Below, piece after piece: positions 9,732 through 22,100 of a DNA stretch of 64,000 nucleotides (its first letter is position 1; every line of letters begins with the position of its first letter). Where the stretch lies: positions 2,268,633 through 2,332,632 of the forward strand of contig OZ026549.1 in the NCBI GenBank assembly GCA_964020155.1, written 5' to 3'. The position numbers were made by a program, and so were the translations under genes. The stretch is from Chondrilla cf. caribensis (lineage: Eukaryota > Porifera > Demospongiae > Chondrillida > Chondrillidae). The notes beneath the pieces were generated by a model that was not told the origin of the DNA, did not search any database, and saw only the letters and a list, made by a program, of their open reading frames with translations.

Positions 9732-12413
9732 ATGTCTATCAAGGGACTGATGTTATTTGCATTGGCCATCGGAGTTGTGTTTCATCAGAGTGAGTCTGAC
9801 AAAAGCAATGCTTTTTACCGCAACGGTTGTAGAATTTAAATTATGAATTGCTACATGATATATAGGTAATTATTTTTTGATTGTTAGCCACACATGCACC
9901 CTCATTTTCTTAGGTGTGATTTCTGTCTCTTCAAATATTTGTTCTTTGAAACAGATGTATGTGATATTATATTTGTCTCCCCTCAATTTTGGTGCAGCTG
10001 TTTAAAGTAGTGTTACCAGGTACCTTGTGAGCTCATCATGTATACAAAGATCTATAATAAGAATGCTACTAATGCAACTACAATAATGCCACTCTATCAC
10101 TCGCTCACCTGGGCTCACTTAGAATCAGACACCCAAAAATTTTCGCGAATGGCTCCAAAATGAAAGTTTGAGGATAAAATTTTCGCGGATGCTGGCCACA
10201 GTCACATGATAGAACAACAAGAACACCTAATTCGCAGATAACATTTTGCAGATGTTAGGCCAGCCGCGAAATCCGCGAAAATTTTGTCCCACCAAATTTT
10301 CCCGCTATACAGTAGTGCATACAACAGATAGGCAGATCCTTCATAAGGCATTTTCATATAATATCATGTTATGGACAATCATTTTAACAGAATACGTAGA
10401 GTATCAATTGGATAAACAAGATCCTGCTGAACATGAAACATGTACAGGCTTTACGATGAACATTACTGTCCATGATTAAAAATCAGTAGTGAAATTGTTT
10501 CATTTTTGCTGTTAGGTGATGGTGTGGTCAGGTGCTATCGAGACAAAGATTGTAAAGGATTTGCTTTTGCTACTAATCATCATGATGTTTGCTGTCAATA
10601 TGGTGCCCAAAGTTCCATTTTGCATGCGGGGTCATGGACTGCTGATTGCAAAAATTGGTAAGGACCAGTAAAAACTAATAATATAATGGGGTAATTTAAA
10701 GGGCCTATGACATGGAAAATTTTTATTCCATTATCTGATGAAGAATATTAAATAAATAACAGCAGCAACAGTTTAAGTGTTTCAAATCATTAGCAAACAG
10801 TCGATTTAAGTTTGTTAACTTTTGGTTTTATCCTTCGTGGAAAGGGACATTTTTATTGGTGAAGCGATATGATGTTACATGGGGAGAGTATGGTAAACAA
10901 TACAAATTCAATAGTATTTTCAGACCCTTTTGTGAACATTGGTTGATCTAATGTCACTTAGCCTGCTGTAGGCGCTGTACCGATACTCTACATTGTCGTA
11001 GATATGTGCCAGAGGAACTGAGGGAAGTTTCAATCTCTCAGAGGTTCTGCAAAGGCGAGGCTGTAAAGTAGCTCAAGTAGCTGAAAATTCAGCAAACTTG
11101 ACATAATGTATTGTTCACTAACTTTATGCAGCTTCCACTTTTAAAGACCCTCTTCTGTGTCCCCTTAGTGCATCACATGGTATACGATTGCCATGAAAGA
11201 CATTATTGTAGCTACTCTTCCTCAACCAATACTATCGACTGTAAGACAGGTTCTATGGATTAGTCACATGCAGCTACCCAGTGGCACTATTAAACAAGTT
11301 ATATAGGTCTTTCTTGCTTTGGCAAAAAAGAAATCAATATGTCGCCAGGCAGAAAAGTATAGCTACACACTACTATGGCGTAATGTTTGTAGATAATTTG
11401 ACCAATTGTCACCGAATAAATGATAGTAATTGTTTATTGCCTCTTAGAGATTGATAACTAGATAGTACTTCATTTAAGATGTGAAGTAAGTTTGTTAACA
11501 CAGCTGGAATACTGCTGATGCATATGGTATGTACTGAAGACTAACTGATGCAACTCTTACAGTGACAAGTTGAATGTCTGCCACATTCCTTACATTGAAC
11601 TGTACAAAATGGAGCCCCAATAACCTGTGCAGACAATCTAAGGGTACCTCCTTACAGTACAATGTGTCCCTGGTTGTAGACACAGCTGAATACTTCTCAC
11701 AAGTGTACTACTAGGTGTTGGCTCATCTGAAAGTATGGTGAAAATATAAAATGCACACACGAATGTCTAATATCCACAAATATGATACAATTATATTTAA
11801 AACTTAAAAATCATCTATTGAGCATTTAAACTGGTCTTTGTTGTCTTTATTTGAGCTTCTATCAGTAGCCAATTCGTCAAATACTGTAAACGGTTTGAAG
11901 TGATACGGTGACTTTTCCGTAACTTTTAAAGCCCTTCCTCATAGTTATTATCAATTATATAGCTTCGCTGTGCTCTCGATCATTCAAAAATTGCTGTGCA
12001 CTTATAAAATTGTTTCGAGAGAAGCTTGATGTTCTGTACAAATTGCATACAAACAGTGATTTTCGTTCCCCTTGTGATGTCACAAGAGATTCTCGAGAAA
12101 AACAGAAACCCACACAAATATTCAAAAAATGGCTGATTTTGCATTAGCAAACCTCGGAATACTTCACCTTAGAGTTAATATTTGATCGAAAGAATATAAC
12201 ATGGGTTATTTTTCATTATGAACTAACATTTAAGCGAAAAATTCTCCATGTCATAGGCCCTTTAATATTTTAGTATTATTCCAATTTGATACCAGACAAT
12301 GATGCAATGCTGACTCATTAATTTTTGCTCACTTTGAGCTCTAGTGACGAGGTATAATTGATATTAATCCATTGAAATGATACATAATCATATTTTTTCA
12401 CTGTTGCAGCTAA
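9732..12413 (+). CDS. Secreted six-cysteine peptide, 67 residues, three exons
   Basis: The exons are 9732-9789, 10516-10657 and 12410-12413 and all junctions are GT-AG. Exon 1 encodes a signal peptide (MSIKGLMLFALAIGVVFHQ). Exon 2 encodes the mature body beginning SDGVVRCYRDKDCKG, with a CC pair and a ...DCKNC end. The last codon is split across intron 2 and the third exon supplies only C plus TAA. The phases (1, then 2) are consistent. AATAAA follows at 12433. Six cysteines in ~48 mature residues suggest a disulphide-stabilised secreted peptide; I recognise no named family. Intron 2 contains a 1.56-kb mobile element and intron 1 a short MITE. The start is chosen for the signal peptide and the TATA box upstream. 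Confidence 0.7.
10130..10314 (-). mobile_element. MITE copy (GCGGGAAAATTT family)
   Basis: The right end, ATTTTCCCGCTATACAGTA, and the interior match, in inverted orientation, the element at 61641-61835. The left terminal repeat is decayed. It lies in intron 1 of the small peptide gene. Confidence 0.65.
10700..12261. mobile_element. 1.56-kb inverted-repeat element in an intron
   Basis: The left end AGGGCCTATGACATGGAAAA is mirrored by the right end ending in CCATGTCATAGGCCCT (12246-12261). TTAA flanks both sides (10696-10699 and 12262-12265), consistent with a TTAA target duplication as in piggyBac-type elements, although the end bases AGGG differ from classical piggyBac CCY. No transposase ORF is present, so it is non-autonomous. 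Confidence 0.75.
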
Positions 12414-12432
12414 CTCAATGGCTCATATGAAC

Positions 12433-12438
12433 AATAAA
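12433..12438 (+). terminator. Polyadenylation signal AATAAA
   Basis: It lies 20 bp after the TAA of the 67-residue peptide gene. Confidence 0.6.
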
Positions 12439-12499
12439 GGATAGCAACAGCCATATGAAACAAAAGATAGTTGCTTAAAGGTTTAATAATAATTATTCA

Positions 12500-13560
12500 A
12501 TAATGTAATCCTTAACTTTTGTGCTATCATCCTTAGGTTACTTTTGCTTAATGGCTATAATATTCATTAAGAATTAATTATTAATAATATTATAATTGGC
12601 TGATGTCATTATAGTGCATGCACATATTGTCATATTATCACTTCTCATGCTAATATTTCCTACAATATTATTATAATCTCCAAGGATTGGTTCCGTGATA
12701 CAATTAACAGTCATAATAATTATTAAATATATAATAGTTACAAAAGGGATACATAAATGTTTTGAAGTTAATTTGCAAACTGAAATTAATGTACAGCTTT
12801 TGACATTAGTTTGGATGACTTTGCACCCTGTATTCATATTATACAGCAATAGATTATACTGACTTCATAAAGCCTACATATTTGCTAACTTTGCTGTAAT
12901 AATTGCTACAGTATTATTAACAATATCAATACCTATAGTTGAATTCATATTCAATCACAGCATTTGGCTACTTTGTTTTGCACCTTTCATTGACAATGAA
13001 TTTTACAGTCTACCATTAGATGAATACCATAATTTTATGTAAGTACATGTATGTACATGCATGTGAACATGGGCATATGTACGTACGTATACATACATAC
13101 AACACTGTATGAGATAAGAATCTCTTGTTTTGATATTCATCTGTAATAAATAATTCAGAGTTCATTTGACTCAGAAGTGTGACTCATGCCGGCTACAGAC
13201 TGGAACTCTGCCTTTTGCTACCATGGTAACAAAATGAAACATGGCATGTGGGTCTACATATGGCAGGTAGGAAGTGTGATGGAAGGCAGGAAGTGTGATG
13301 GAAGGCAGGAAGTGTGATGACGCATGGAACCATGCCAAATTTAGTAAATTGATATGACTAGACCCACACGAGTGTAGACGAAACACGTATCATGGGGTAA
13401 CGTAAATGGTAATAGAAGACATTGCTCTCCAGAGGGCTTCACTCATTTACAACAATGTTCAGTATGCATGCAGTGTCTGTATTGTGATAGGTACGTACGA
13501 ATATAGTCATACATGCAAATTTACAACATACAGACATGTGCTTTTAAGGTAATTATGTAC
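12500..13560. other. Intergenic, AT-rich; short tandem repeat
   Basis: No gene seen. 13263-13320 holds three copies of a ~19-bp unit (GGAAGTGTGATGGAAGGCA). GTAC-rich runs occur near 13040-13100. Confidence 0.5.
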
Positions 13561-13934
13561 GTACATGCACAACATACGGATATCACTCTCTGATAGTGTC
13601 ACTGTGAACCAGAGCATATTTCTCGTCACTGGTGTAATTGTACCGAGTGGCCTGTGGGGAGAGGGACAAATATGAGTGAATTACAATATCATCCATGTAA
13701 TAGCTAAAGTGTTGACTGTATGCTACTGTCATGCACACAGTGGAGCCAGGGGACACAGACACTCAATGAGAGACTGAGTTTACATAAAGATTCACAAGAA
13801 CAAACGTCACTTATAATATGATTGTTAAAGTACTGTAGGTACTTCCAATCAGCATTACATGCATATGAACTGTGTGCACATTGCACATAGCTGAGGTGGG
13901 ACCTGTTCAAGTGATAAATGAAAGTTTCGTGAAT

Positions 13935-14100
13935 CTCACACATATCCTGGGCTATGTACTGTACATCTTGAATCTCACACTACACATATCCTAGGCTATG
14001 TACTGTACATCTTGAATCTCACACTACACATATTCTGGGCTATGTACTGTACATCTTGAATCTCACACTACACATATCCTGGGCTATGTACTGTACATAC
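13935..14100. repeat. Minisatellite, ~45-bp unit, 4 copies
   Basis: Units read TCACACTACACATATCCTGG, then a GCTATGTACTGTACATCTTG part, repeated nearly identically. The array lies between the third and fourth blocks of the CYFIP-like fragment. Confidence 0.9.
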
Positions 14101-14755
14101 CTTTCATTATCCCTGCTTCAGCTGGACACTCCTTGTTGTCATAGTGATTTGTTGGATGGAGTAACTTCCATGAGTACTACACCATACAAAGGATGATCTT
14201 GATACAGCATTAGTAACACACACATACACACTGTATATGTGTCTGCATATGTACATACGAATGTACATGGAGGAGAACGCACTGTACATATATATACACA
14301 TGCACATACATACAAACGAACACAAAATGTACATGTAAGTACAGTACACACCTACGTATGTACATACATACTGGAGGAGTACTTCTGAGTGTACTCTTGA
14401 GGTGAGCTATCTCACACCACTTAGGACATACATTGTTATCAGGTACTCTAATTCTACAGATAACATTACTGTAACACGCCAGAAATCTACGCACCATTTC
14501 CATGACAAAGGTGGACCAGGAGGTGAGGAGTTGGACGGCTTTAACGGCCATTTCATAAATCTCCTTGGAGGTGTGGTCATTCTGAGTGAACTGGCTACCG
14601 GTAATGATCTGTGAAACCACAGGATACTATAGCACATTGTATAGAGTGCATGTGTTTGTACATATTCTTATATATAGTACAGTGTGCACACATAATGTTT
14701 ACCAAGAAAAAGAGAGAAGGAATATGTGTGTGTGTGGGAGAGAGAGTGAGGGAGA

Positions 14756-14757
<2 letters not shown>

Positions 14758-14812
<55 letters not shown>
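14758..14812. repeat. (CA)n microsatellite
   Basis: Uninterrupted CA run inside the CYFIP-like fragment, between its first two blocks. Confidence 0.95.
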
Positions 14813-14813
<1 letters not shown>

Positions 14814-14989
14814 GAGACTAAAGATGACTAGACAGACACTAAGGGATGACAATAGAGACCTCATTGTTGTATCTGGCTAGTCGTGACATGATCTGCACCT
14901 GCTCCTGTCTGATCTGATCCAGCTTGTCTGTGATGCTGATGGACAGCTTGTCATCCAGGCTCTCACTGGTGCGATTTCAGCAACTGGAA

Positions 14990-17550
14990 TTGTGGCAGGG
15001 AAGTCCCTTCACATACATAGGAGCCACAGGCATGGGCTGTGAAAAAATTAACAAATGTACGAGAGAATGAGAGGAGACTGAGTACTATTACTAGTCTCCT
15101 ACTATCAGTGAATGAATACAATAATATACAGTACATATACACACATAATGTGCATGTCTGTAAGAACATACATATACTTAGGTATGCAAGTATTAGTTAT
15201 GTCCCTTCCACACGGGATGTGCAGCTAATACCATCACACTTTCAATCAATTACTGAGGGCGTCAGCGTCATTTCCTCATCAGGCTACATAACTGCACATC
15301 CTGTATGGAAGAGACATAACTAGCTTGTGTCATGGGATGGCAATTGTTATTGCTCCATTGTTCGCTGTTGCTGATGTTGTTGGTGACAGGGAATTGGTCT
15401 GATCAGTTAATGGAAAGGGTGATGCATTGTTATTGACTTAATTGCCAGTATTGGTAACAGCTAGTGTGTTGTAGAGGTTTTATGAACCACTTTTTACCTA
15501 GTATGTATGCATGCATGTATCCACCTATGTATGTACAGGGAGCACATGACAGTTAACGACTATACCCCTGCACATCTCTGAACAACTGCCTCATTCATAT
15601 GAATTATACACAATTATTAATAGATGTAAACGAAGTACTGTATTGTATTATATCAATATGTACTCTTACACATATTTGCTTGCACTAATGCCCATAATGG
15701 GATTTGAAATGAAAATCGAATTATAGGAGCAGCTCTAGGAGAGTTGGAGTTTGTGTCAAGTTGAGTTGTTGTTTGTTTGACATCACAGAACTATTAACAC
15801 CAATTGAAGATGTCCTCAAGTACACCTTATCAGCTATGACTGGCTTTTACTAACTATAGCAATAATGAATATTATTACAATTTATAGGCATTATAAACTA
15901 TTATTATGATACAGTATACTGTTGAAGTGATAATGATGACATTGGAAAAATACTACATACTACAGGGTAAGATCCTGATTTCAACTGTACATCATAGGCT
16001 GGTCGTGTCAATGCGTACATTAGACACACAAAAGTACTTCACATGAACAGGGTCACAGTGTACAATATGTACGACTGTGGACATGATCACACTTCCACAC
16101 GCACTGTATGTACATGCATCAGTGCTATTCCAAGGAAAGCATTGAAGGATAATGAAGCGCATACGTGTGTATGTATTTCTTGATCCTCCACAACTTCATG
16201 TTTACCAACATTAATATTTTGAAGCTCTAATGTATACCCTCTTCCCTAATGCCCCTCCCCCTTCCTCCTGAGTAATCCCAGACATACCCTGCACTCTCCC
16301 ACCCCTACCCCTCATCCCTCAGATACTGATCCCATACCTAGTCTGGCTACTGTGCCCTTTACATAGCACATGCATACATGGACATACTTCACAGGTATAC
16401 AGATTAGTCTCACGTAGCCAGACCCTTTCACATCATAGATTCACATCAACTCGATTCAGAGGAAATCGTGAAATCTGACTGTACACGCAAACTCACAGAG
16501 TTCTGTATTGAAAGAGGGAGAATTGGACCACTCAAACAAGTTCTGAAATCTTTTACCCTCGCAATAGTCCACCATGTGTAGAAGGACGTACACCTGTGAC
16601 GTGGTCCTCGTACTGGGGAGTGGCGATTTGATTGGACCATAGATTGGACCAGTACCTTCTAACGAGAGAGTGAACGTCTAGAAATATAGGAGAGCCTTTA
16701 AGTATGACTGATTTGCTCTGAATAAAAGGTTGAATTGGACGGTTGAACCAACCCAGATAACATAACAACGTCCTTCACATCGATCATCGGCCGAAAACAT
16801 CCTTTCCGGTTACAGGCACGTGTACTGTCATGAAATTTTCGCGGTCCCCCTTATAATATCCGGTCCGGGGATACAGAATATTTCTGAAATAATCGGTCCC
16901 CTCTGAAATATTCGTTCCTCAGGAAACTCGCGGGGAAACTACAGCAAAGACACAAACATCGATCCTCTGAGTTCCCTCTGCTATAGGTAATGACATTCAT
17001 AGTCACTTAATTGCGTCTACAAAATTTACAAATCTGCACTTACAGGATACTTCCTGTAGCCATCAATTGCGATTTCAATCCATGGTCACCACATGCACGA
17101 GAACATGTACCATGTACAGTCCCCCATGTGGTCTATAATAGATCAATGCGTATTCCCTCTGCTATAAGAAAACCACATTTATAGTCATTCATGTCTAAAA
17201 AATTCACAAATACGTCGTCATGTGGGCGTTGGACATTTCAAAAGGAGCATGGGGTAACTAAAACTGTGTGTGTATAAAGTGTTTAATCTCTGTGTGAGCA
17301 TATACTGGCCGTTTTCTTCCGCTGCAGGCAAGTTACATGCATACAATAAGCAGGTCATTTCATAATAATAATTCGTATTATTGTATATAATTTTCTTCCA
17401 CTGCAAGCAAGCTCATTACATCTGGTCCATACAGGTCATTTCATAATAATAATTCATACGTAGCTATTGATAATTAATTAATTTAATCAATAATAATATA
17501 AATCAATAATTCACAATAGTGTACAGTACATGGTACATTGTGATCCAAAG
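14990..17550. other. No recognised gene; dispersed repeat
   Basis: 15968-16155 is a dispersed repeat, about 75-80% similar to 41429-41620. A segment near 16835-16915 is rich in TTTCGCGG and related to the GCGGGAAAATTT MITE family. No convincing exon seen on either strand. Confidence 0.4.
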
Positions 17551-17559
17551 TACATGCAA

Positions 17560-17993
17560 TCAGTTATATAACATTAGTTCTGGATTCAACACGTCAACAG
17601 TCTCTATGGATGATAGGGTGACCCTCACAACCTCTGTCTTCTCTTCTGGTACATCTCTTAGGATCACCTGTTTCAGCAAGCTGTTTCTACCCAATCCAGT
17701 GGAAATAGCATCACATACACCTGTGTTGTTCTGAACATTGAAAGTGAACTTCACTACTTTCATCTCTGCAGCATACTTCTCCATCTCCTTCAACTCATCT
17801 TCAATAAACACTCCATCCTCCCACCTCTATCAATAACAATGAACAAGACCACAATAATAAACAACTGACCTCAAAGGTCAGACACTCTACATCTACATGG
17901 TGTAGGACAGTGTAATGTACTGGACAATGTGAACCACCACCACACCAGCTGTAGAGGGGTTTGGGGTAGGGGAAGTGGTCAGACCAACCACCA
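17560..17993 (-). CDS. Probable C-terminal LRR exons of the NLR gene
   Basis: Exon 17993-17870 (after GTGTGAATAG, before GTCAGT) and exon 17826-17560 (after TTATTGATAG, ending TGA) join in phase 0. The last exon contains AISTGLGRNSLLKQVILRDV, which fits the leucine-rich repeat pattern of NLR proteins (xxLxxLxxNxxLxxLxLxx), followed by a Val/Glu-rich tail and a stop. The exons lie just downstream of, and on the same strand as, the DEATH-NACHT gene. The phase of 17993 (needs two bases) does not match the end of the exon at 19127 (phase 0). So either one exon between them was missed or these belong to a neighbouring paralogue. Confidence 0.5.
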
Positions 17994-18072
17994 CTATTCA
18001 CACAGTGAAGGAGCGAGCGGCATGTGTGTTATCTAACTGTGATAAACTTACATTTCTTTCAAACACACATAA

Positions 18073-18595
18073 GGTACAATTCATAAAAAACTGAACGTTA
18101 TATGCCTTTAATACGTACGTAAGTACGGGTATCTCTCCATTTTTATTCCAAGGATCAGCCGTATTATAAGGTTAGTGGAGCGTACTTACACTATTTACGT
18201 ACATACGTACGGGTTTTCATACGGGTAAACCAAAAAACACACGGGTAGGGTGTGCGCACTTTTATAAGAATATGTAGTTAACAAAGAAAACGCAGGGATG
18301 TACATTTGAGGCAGCAAATCTTGAATGTTTCAAAGAACAAATCAGGTATGGCCGAACATTGATACATACATACGTATGCTACAGATTTGTTCCTACATAT
18401 TATAAAAGAAACAGGCAGACGGTTTGATCAATTTGTGTTCGTACGTACGTACCTACGTTTGCTTTTTACAGCCAGTTTGCTAAACGGATGGATTAAATTC
18501 TCAGTCTGGGGCGTACGTACTTACGTATTTGTAAATAGAACGGCTGTTACACACGTACATCCGTAAGGTGTTCAGTTTTTTAAGAATTGTACCAT
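18073..18595. mobile_element. MITE with ~23-bp terminal inverted repeats
   Basis: The left end GGTACAATTCATAAAAAACT is mirrored at the right by AGTTTTTTAAGAATTGTACC. The interior is loaded with TACGTACGTA. A diverged copy without the right terminus, and with an extra ~200-bp stretch, lies at 23131-23790. No ORF. Confidence 0.8.
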
Positions 18596-19126
18596 CCCCA
18601 CCAACATACGTACAAAACCATACATGTAGGGATACTAGACTAAGTACAGGTGGAGTGTGAAAACATATATTATAGGCAAAACAGATCAGCAAAGTGGTGT
18701 GGAAATGTATATAACCACAAAACCTCATGTGCCAACAGCTGCCTGATTGCATTTTATAGGGAATATACCCTAGATAATAGGATCTCATGCAAGTTTTTCT
18801 AGTGGTATATACTCAATGACAGGTACATATCATTATTATATATTGACTGGCAGCCATTTTGACAAGCACTATGCTACTAGCCCATTTTGATCCAAAGTGA
18901 TCTGATTCCATTAATCACTGGTTCATAGTAGTGTGATCAATAGGAAGGTCAAGGGTGGGGAAAAGTTCAAAAGACCTGTACATACACTTGTGAACAATAC
19001 TACCACAATAAGGTCTTGGTATGACTCTACGGACTACTAAGAAGTGCCCTGTACTGTACAAAACCTCATCTCAATACAAGGAGAATCATACATCAGCTGT
19101 TTTATTGCACATTATAGTCAACATAC

Positions 19127-22100
19127 CAAAGGTGGGTAGATCACAAGCTGTTCTAGTGGTACTTGTCTTGTAGCAAGCGATTTCATCACAGGTAGTGGTG
19201 AGATGGACTGTATTTTAACTCTCCTCAACTTTGTGTTTACAACACAGGTGGTGGCCAGTGCTTCTGCTACATCATCATCATCATCACCACCAAGCTCTAT
19301 GCAATGAACAAGAGTAAACATGCTGCATGTCACTTTGGGATGTAGAACACAAGTACACTGTAATCATGGTAACCAACCAAATGATCCACTACTCAATCTA
19401 TGTATAGGAGAATCAAGTACTTCAACATAGAACAGTTGTACAATAATTTGGTATGACCATGGTTGACTCTTCAAGTAGACAACACTCAGAATACACATGC
19501 ACTACACACAACCACAGTGATCATAATAGGGTGGTGACAGTTGAGGATGACTACATCCACTACTTTACAGTATGCATCACTTTAATTACAGTATAATCAT
19601 AAAAGGGTCATTAGTAATTCAATTAGGAGGGCAAACTTCATGAAGTTAGTTTTTGCAATGATATTGGAACAATGCACCTTCTCACTTTCAACATAACTCA
19701 CTGCTAATAGTAAGATCCTCAATAGTAGCTGCACTGGCCATACCATTGAGTACCACTACCACGTAGCCTCGTGTACCAGTTAGGTACAGTCTCTTCAAAG
19801 TGGTATTCTCTGCCATTGAACGAATCAGCTCTGACCTATGGCTCTCATTGTCAATGTCCTATTATAGGTGAAGAGAATTCACATAAAATCATTAATTCCA
19901 AGATATTATAACTGATCGTCCTTTACTCACAGTAACAGGATCCACCACTATGAGTTTTAGATCCTTTATGGTAGAGCTACCAAAAATGGCTGACAATGCT
20001 GACAGTGTTGTTGTCACCATCCCGAGGACTAACCTCTCCACTGATGTTGCACTGATTAGACTACTGGCATCTGAGTTAATTTTAATATGTTACACTTGAG
20101 AACAAACACTATACACAGAAAACATTGACTATGCATGTTATGTACAACCATACACGAGACATATACATAGTACACATGTGGAACACTGTACTGTAGCTTG
20201 GATAAAGCACGGAACTGTACTAAACTGAGTATCACAAACAACTGACTGATAGGACAACTCACCTGGAGAGGGCAAGTCATCCACAGTTAGAGCTAAAAAC
20301 TGCAAAAGGCAATTTGCTTTTAAAATGGCAAACAAATGAGGTAAAGAGGAGGAAGAAACCTGATGAAAAAATTCCAGTTCTCTCAAGTGTGTACATTTGC
20401 TTAAACAAAAAGCAATAGCAAAGAAATCATGAGGAGTGAGATGGAGATCAAACTCAAGTGACTGGTTGAGTTGTTGTACAACATTTTGTGACAAATCTGT
20501 GTTTTGAGACTCATAAAGAGAGTGAATAATGTACAAAAGGTGAGGATTGCTATTGGTACACCATGATGGGAGAGAGGAAGACTGTGAGGAAGACTCAGGA
20601 TGTGAGGACTGTGGATCAGGATGACAGAGGAAAGAAGCTACTTGTGGCAATGAAAGACCTGTCAGGCCGGAATAAAAGCGCATCACAATTGCAAAGTTCG
20701 GATTGCTGAAGTTCTCTTGCACAAACTGCAACTGCTCATCGTCTGGTAGCTGGGCAAGATGGTAGGCGCAGAAGAATTCCTGATTGGTCGTGTGGGAGAA
20801 GTTGAATGTACTGCTGGTTAGGTATCCTAACATGCTGGAGTGTTGGTGGAGGAGTCCTTTGAAGAGAGACTCATCCATGGTCTGATCTGCTTTGAGCATG
20901 CTGGAGAAAGCTTGTCGTACTTCATCTTCTTCAAACACAAAGGTGGGTGGAGTTGTCTTCATCCCTTCGAAAGCCAGCTTACCCAGGGCTGCAAGCAATG
21001 GTTTCACATCATCTGGTAGGTGTTTGAGGGATGGGTTCGCTGGGGAACTCTTCTTGGATTTGCTCATAATTGCATTACAGAGATACTTCTCATAGCACTT
21101 GGTGATAGTAGGAGGGAAGCCACCACCTTGGTAGATGGAGCAGAATATGAAGAGATTCATTGGAATGTGGGCACCACCAATCAGGTCAGGACGGGAACGC
21201 AGCTCATCCAGCATCTTCTCTCCTGCTTCTGGACTGCTTTCAAAGAACTTGAGGATATAGCTATCAATGGATGCTTGATCGAAGCCAATGATCTCATAGA
21301 ACAGAGGGGATTGGTCTCGAAGGAATGGGAGACTGCCAGGACGACTTGTTACGATTACGTCAGCTTCGGGAAGAACGTCACCTTCAAGGATCTTTTTGAA
21401 TGCACAGGTATCTTCCTTCTCAAGTAACTCCCTGACTTCATCAGCTCCGTCGAATATCACAAGTGTGTTCCTCCCCTTGTTGTCAATGAGGGATTGTCCT
21501 GCTGCTGAGTGATCCAACTTCTGGTCTTCTGACCCGTAATATGAGAGAAGTTCACGGAGATGCTTTGCTTGAGACACCTTCTTCTCCCTCAGAGGAAAGT
21601 ACAGGACTTGGGAGTACTCGGTGGATGCTTCCTTCTTGGCCAGTGTACGACAGACCTGTCTGAGCAGTGTGGTCTTTCCAATACCAGCATGGCCGTATAT
21701 TACTCGGACTTTCTCTCTTCCTCTCAGCAATAGCTTGGTGGGCTCTACATAATGGCCAACTCCTTGTGATTCCACTCCACAGGATCTGTACTTCTGGAGG
21801 AAATCAAGTTGGTTCCGGTCACCTCTATCCTTGTGGGTTGGATTGGAGGGAAGAACAGCAAGCTTGATGTACTCCATCTTGACACCTTCTCCAATCTTCA
21901 TCTGCTTGTACTGATCATAGGCATGGTCCTTAAGTCGCAGGATGTGAGAGTCTTCTGGTGAAATCTAGCAGAAAAATATCAATCCTTAATTATGTAGTGA
22001 AAGAGGAGACAGATGTAGATGTCAATAGTGTGTGGAGCACAGTTGATAATCATAGTTGCCAACCCTTGGAGCATACCTTCAGGGAAACTAATGTATTTAC

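Larger units (their letters stand above)
13583..14985 (-). pseudogene. CYFIP-like fragment (middle exons), decayed
   Basis: Four consecutive minus-strand blocks match the part of CYFIP that precedes residue ~470 in animal proteins. 14985-14860 contains DKLDQIRQEQVQIMSRLARY. 14608-14495 contains the IITGS, VKAVQLLTSWST and FVMEM pieces. 14176-14101 contains YSWKLLHPTNHYDNKECP. 13651-13583 contains ATRYNYTSDEKYALV and then stops. The first three join in phase. Between the third and fourth the frame is shifted, and the fourth ends in a stop a few codons after the conserved part. No exons before or after are recognisable nearby. The main CYFIP gene (46217-63978) is separate, so this is a duplicated, probably dead fragment. 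Confidence 0.65.

Noticed and set aside
14402..14614. Plus-strand 70-residue ORF
   Set aside because: It is the antisense of the CYFIP-like block 14608-14495, which has clear homology on the minus strand.
21020..21427. Plus-strand ORF of 135 residues
   Set aside because: Antisense shadow of the NACHT exon with no features of its own.
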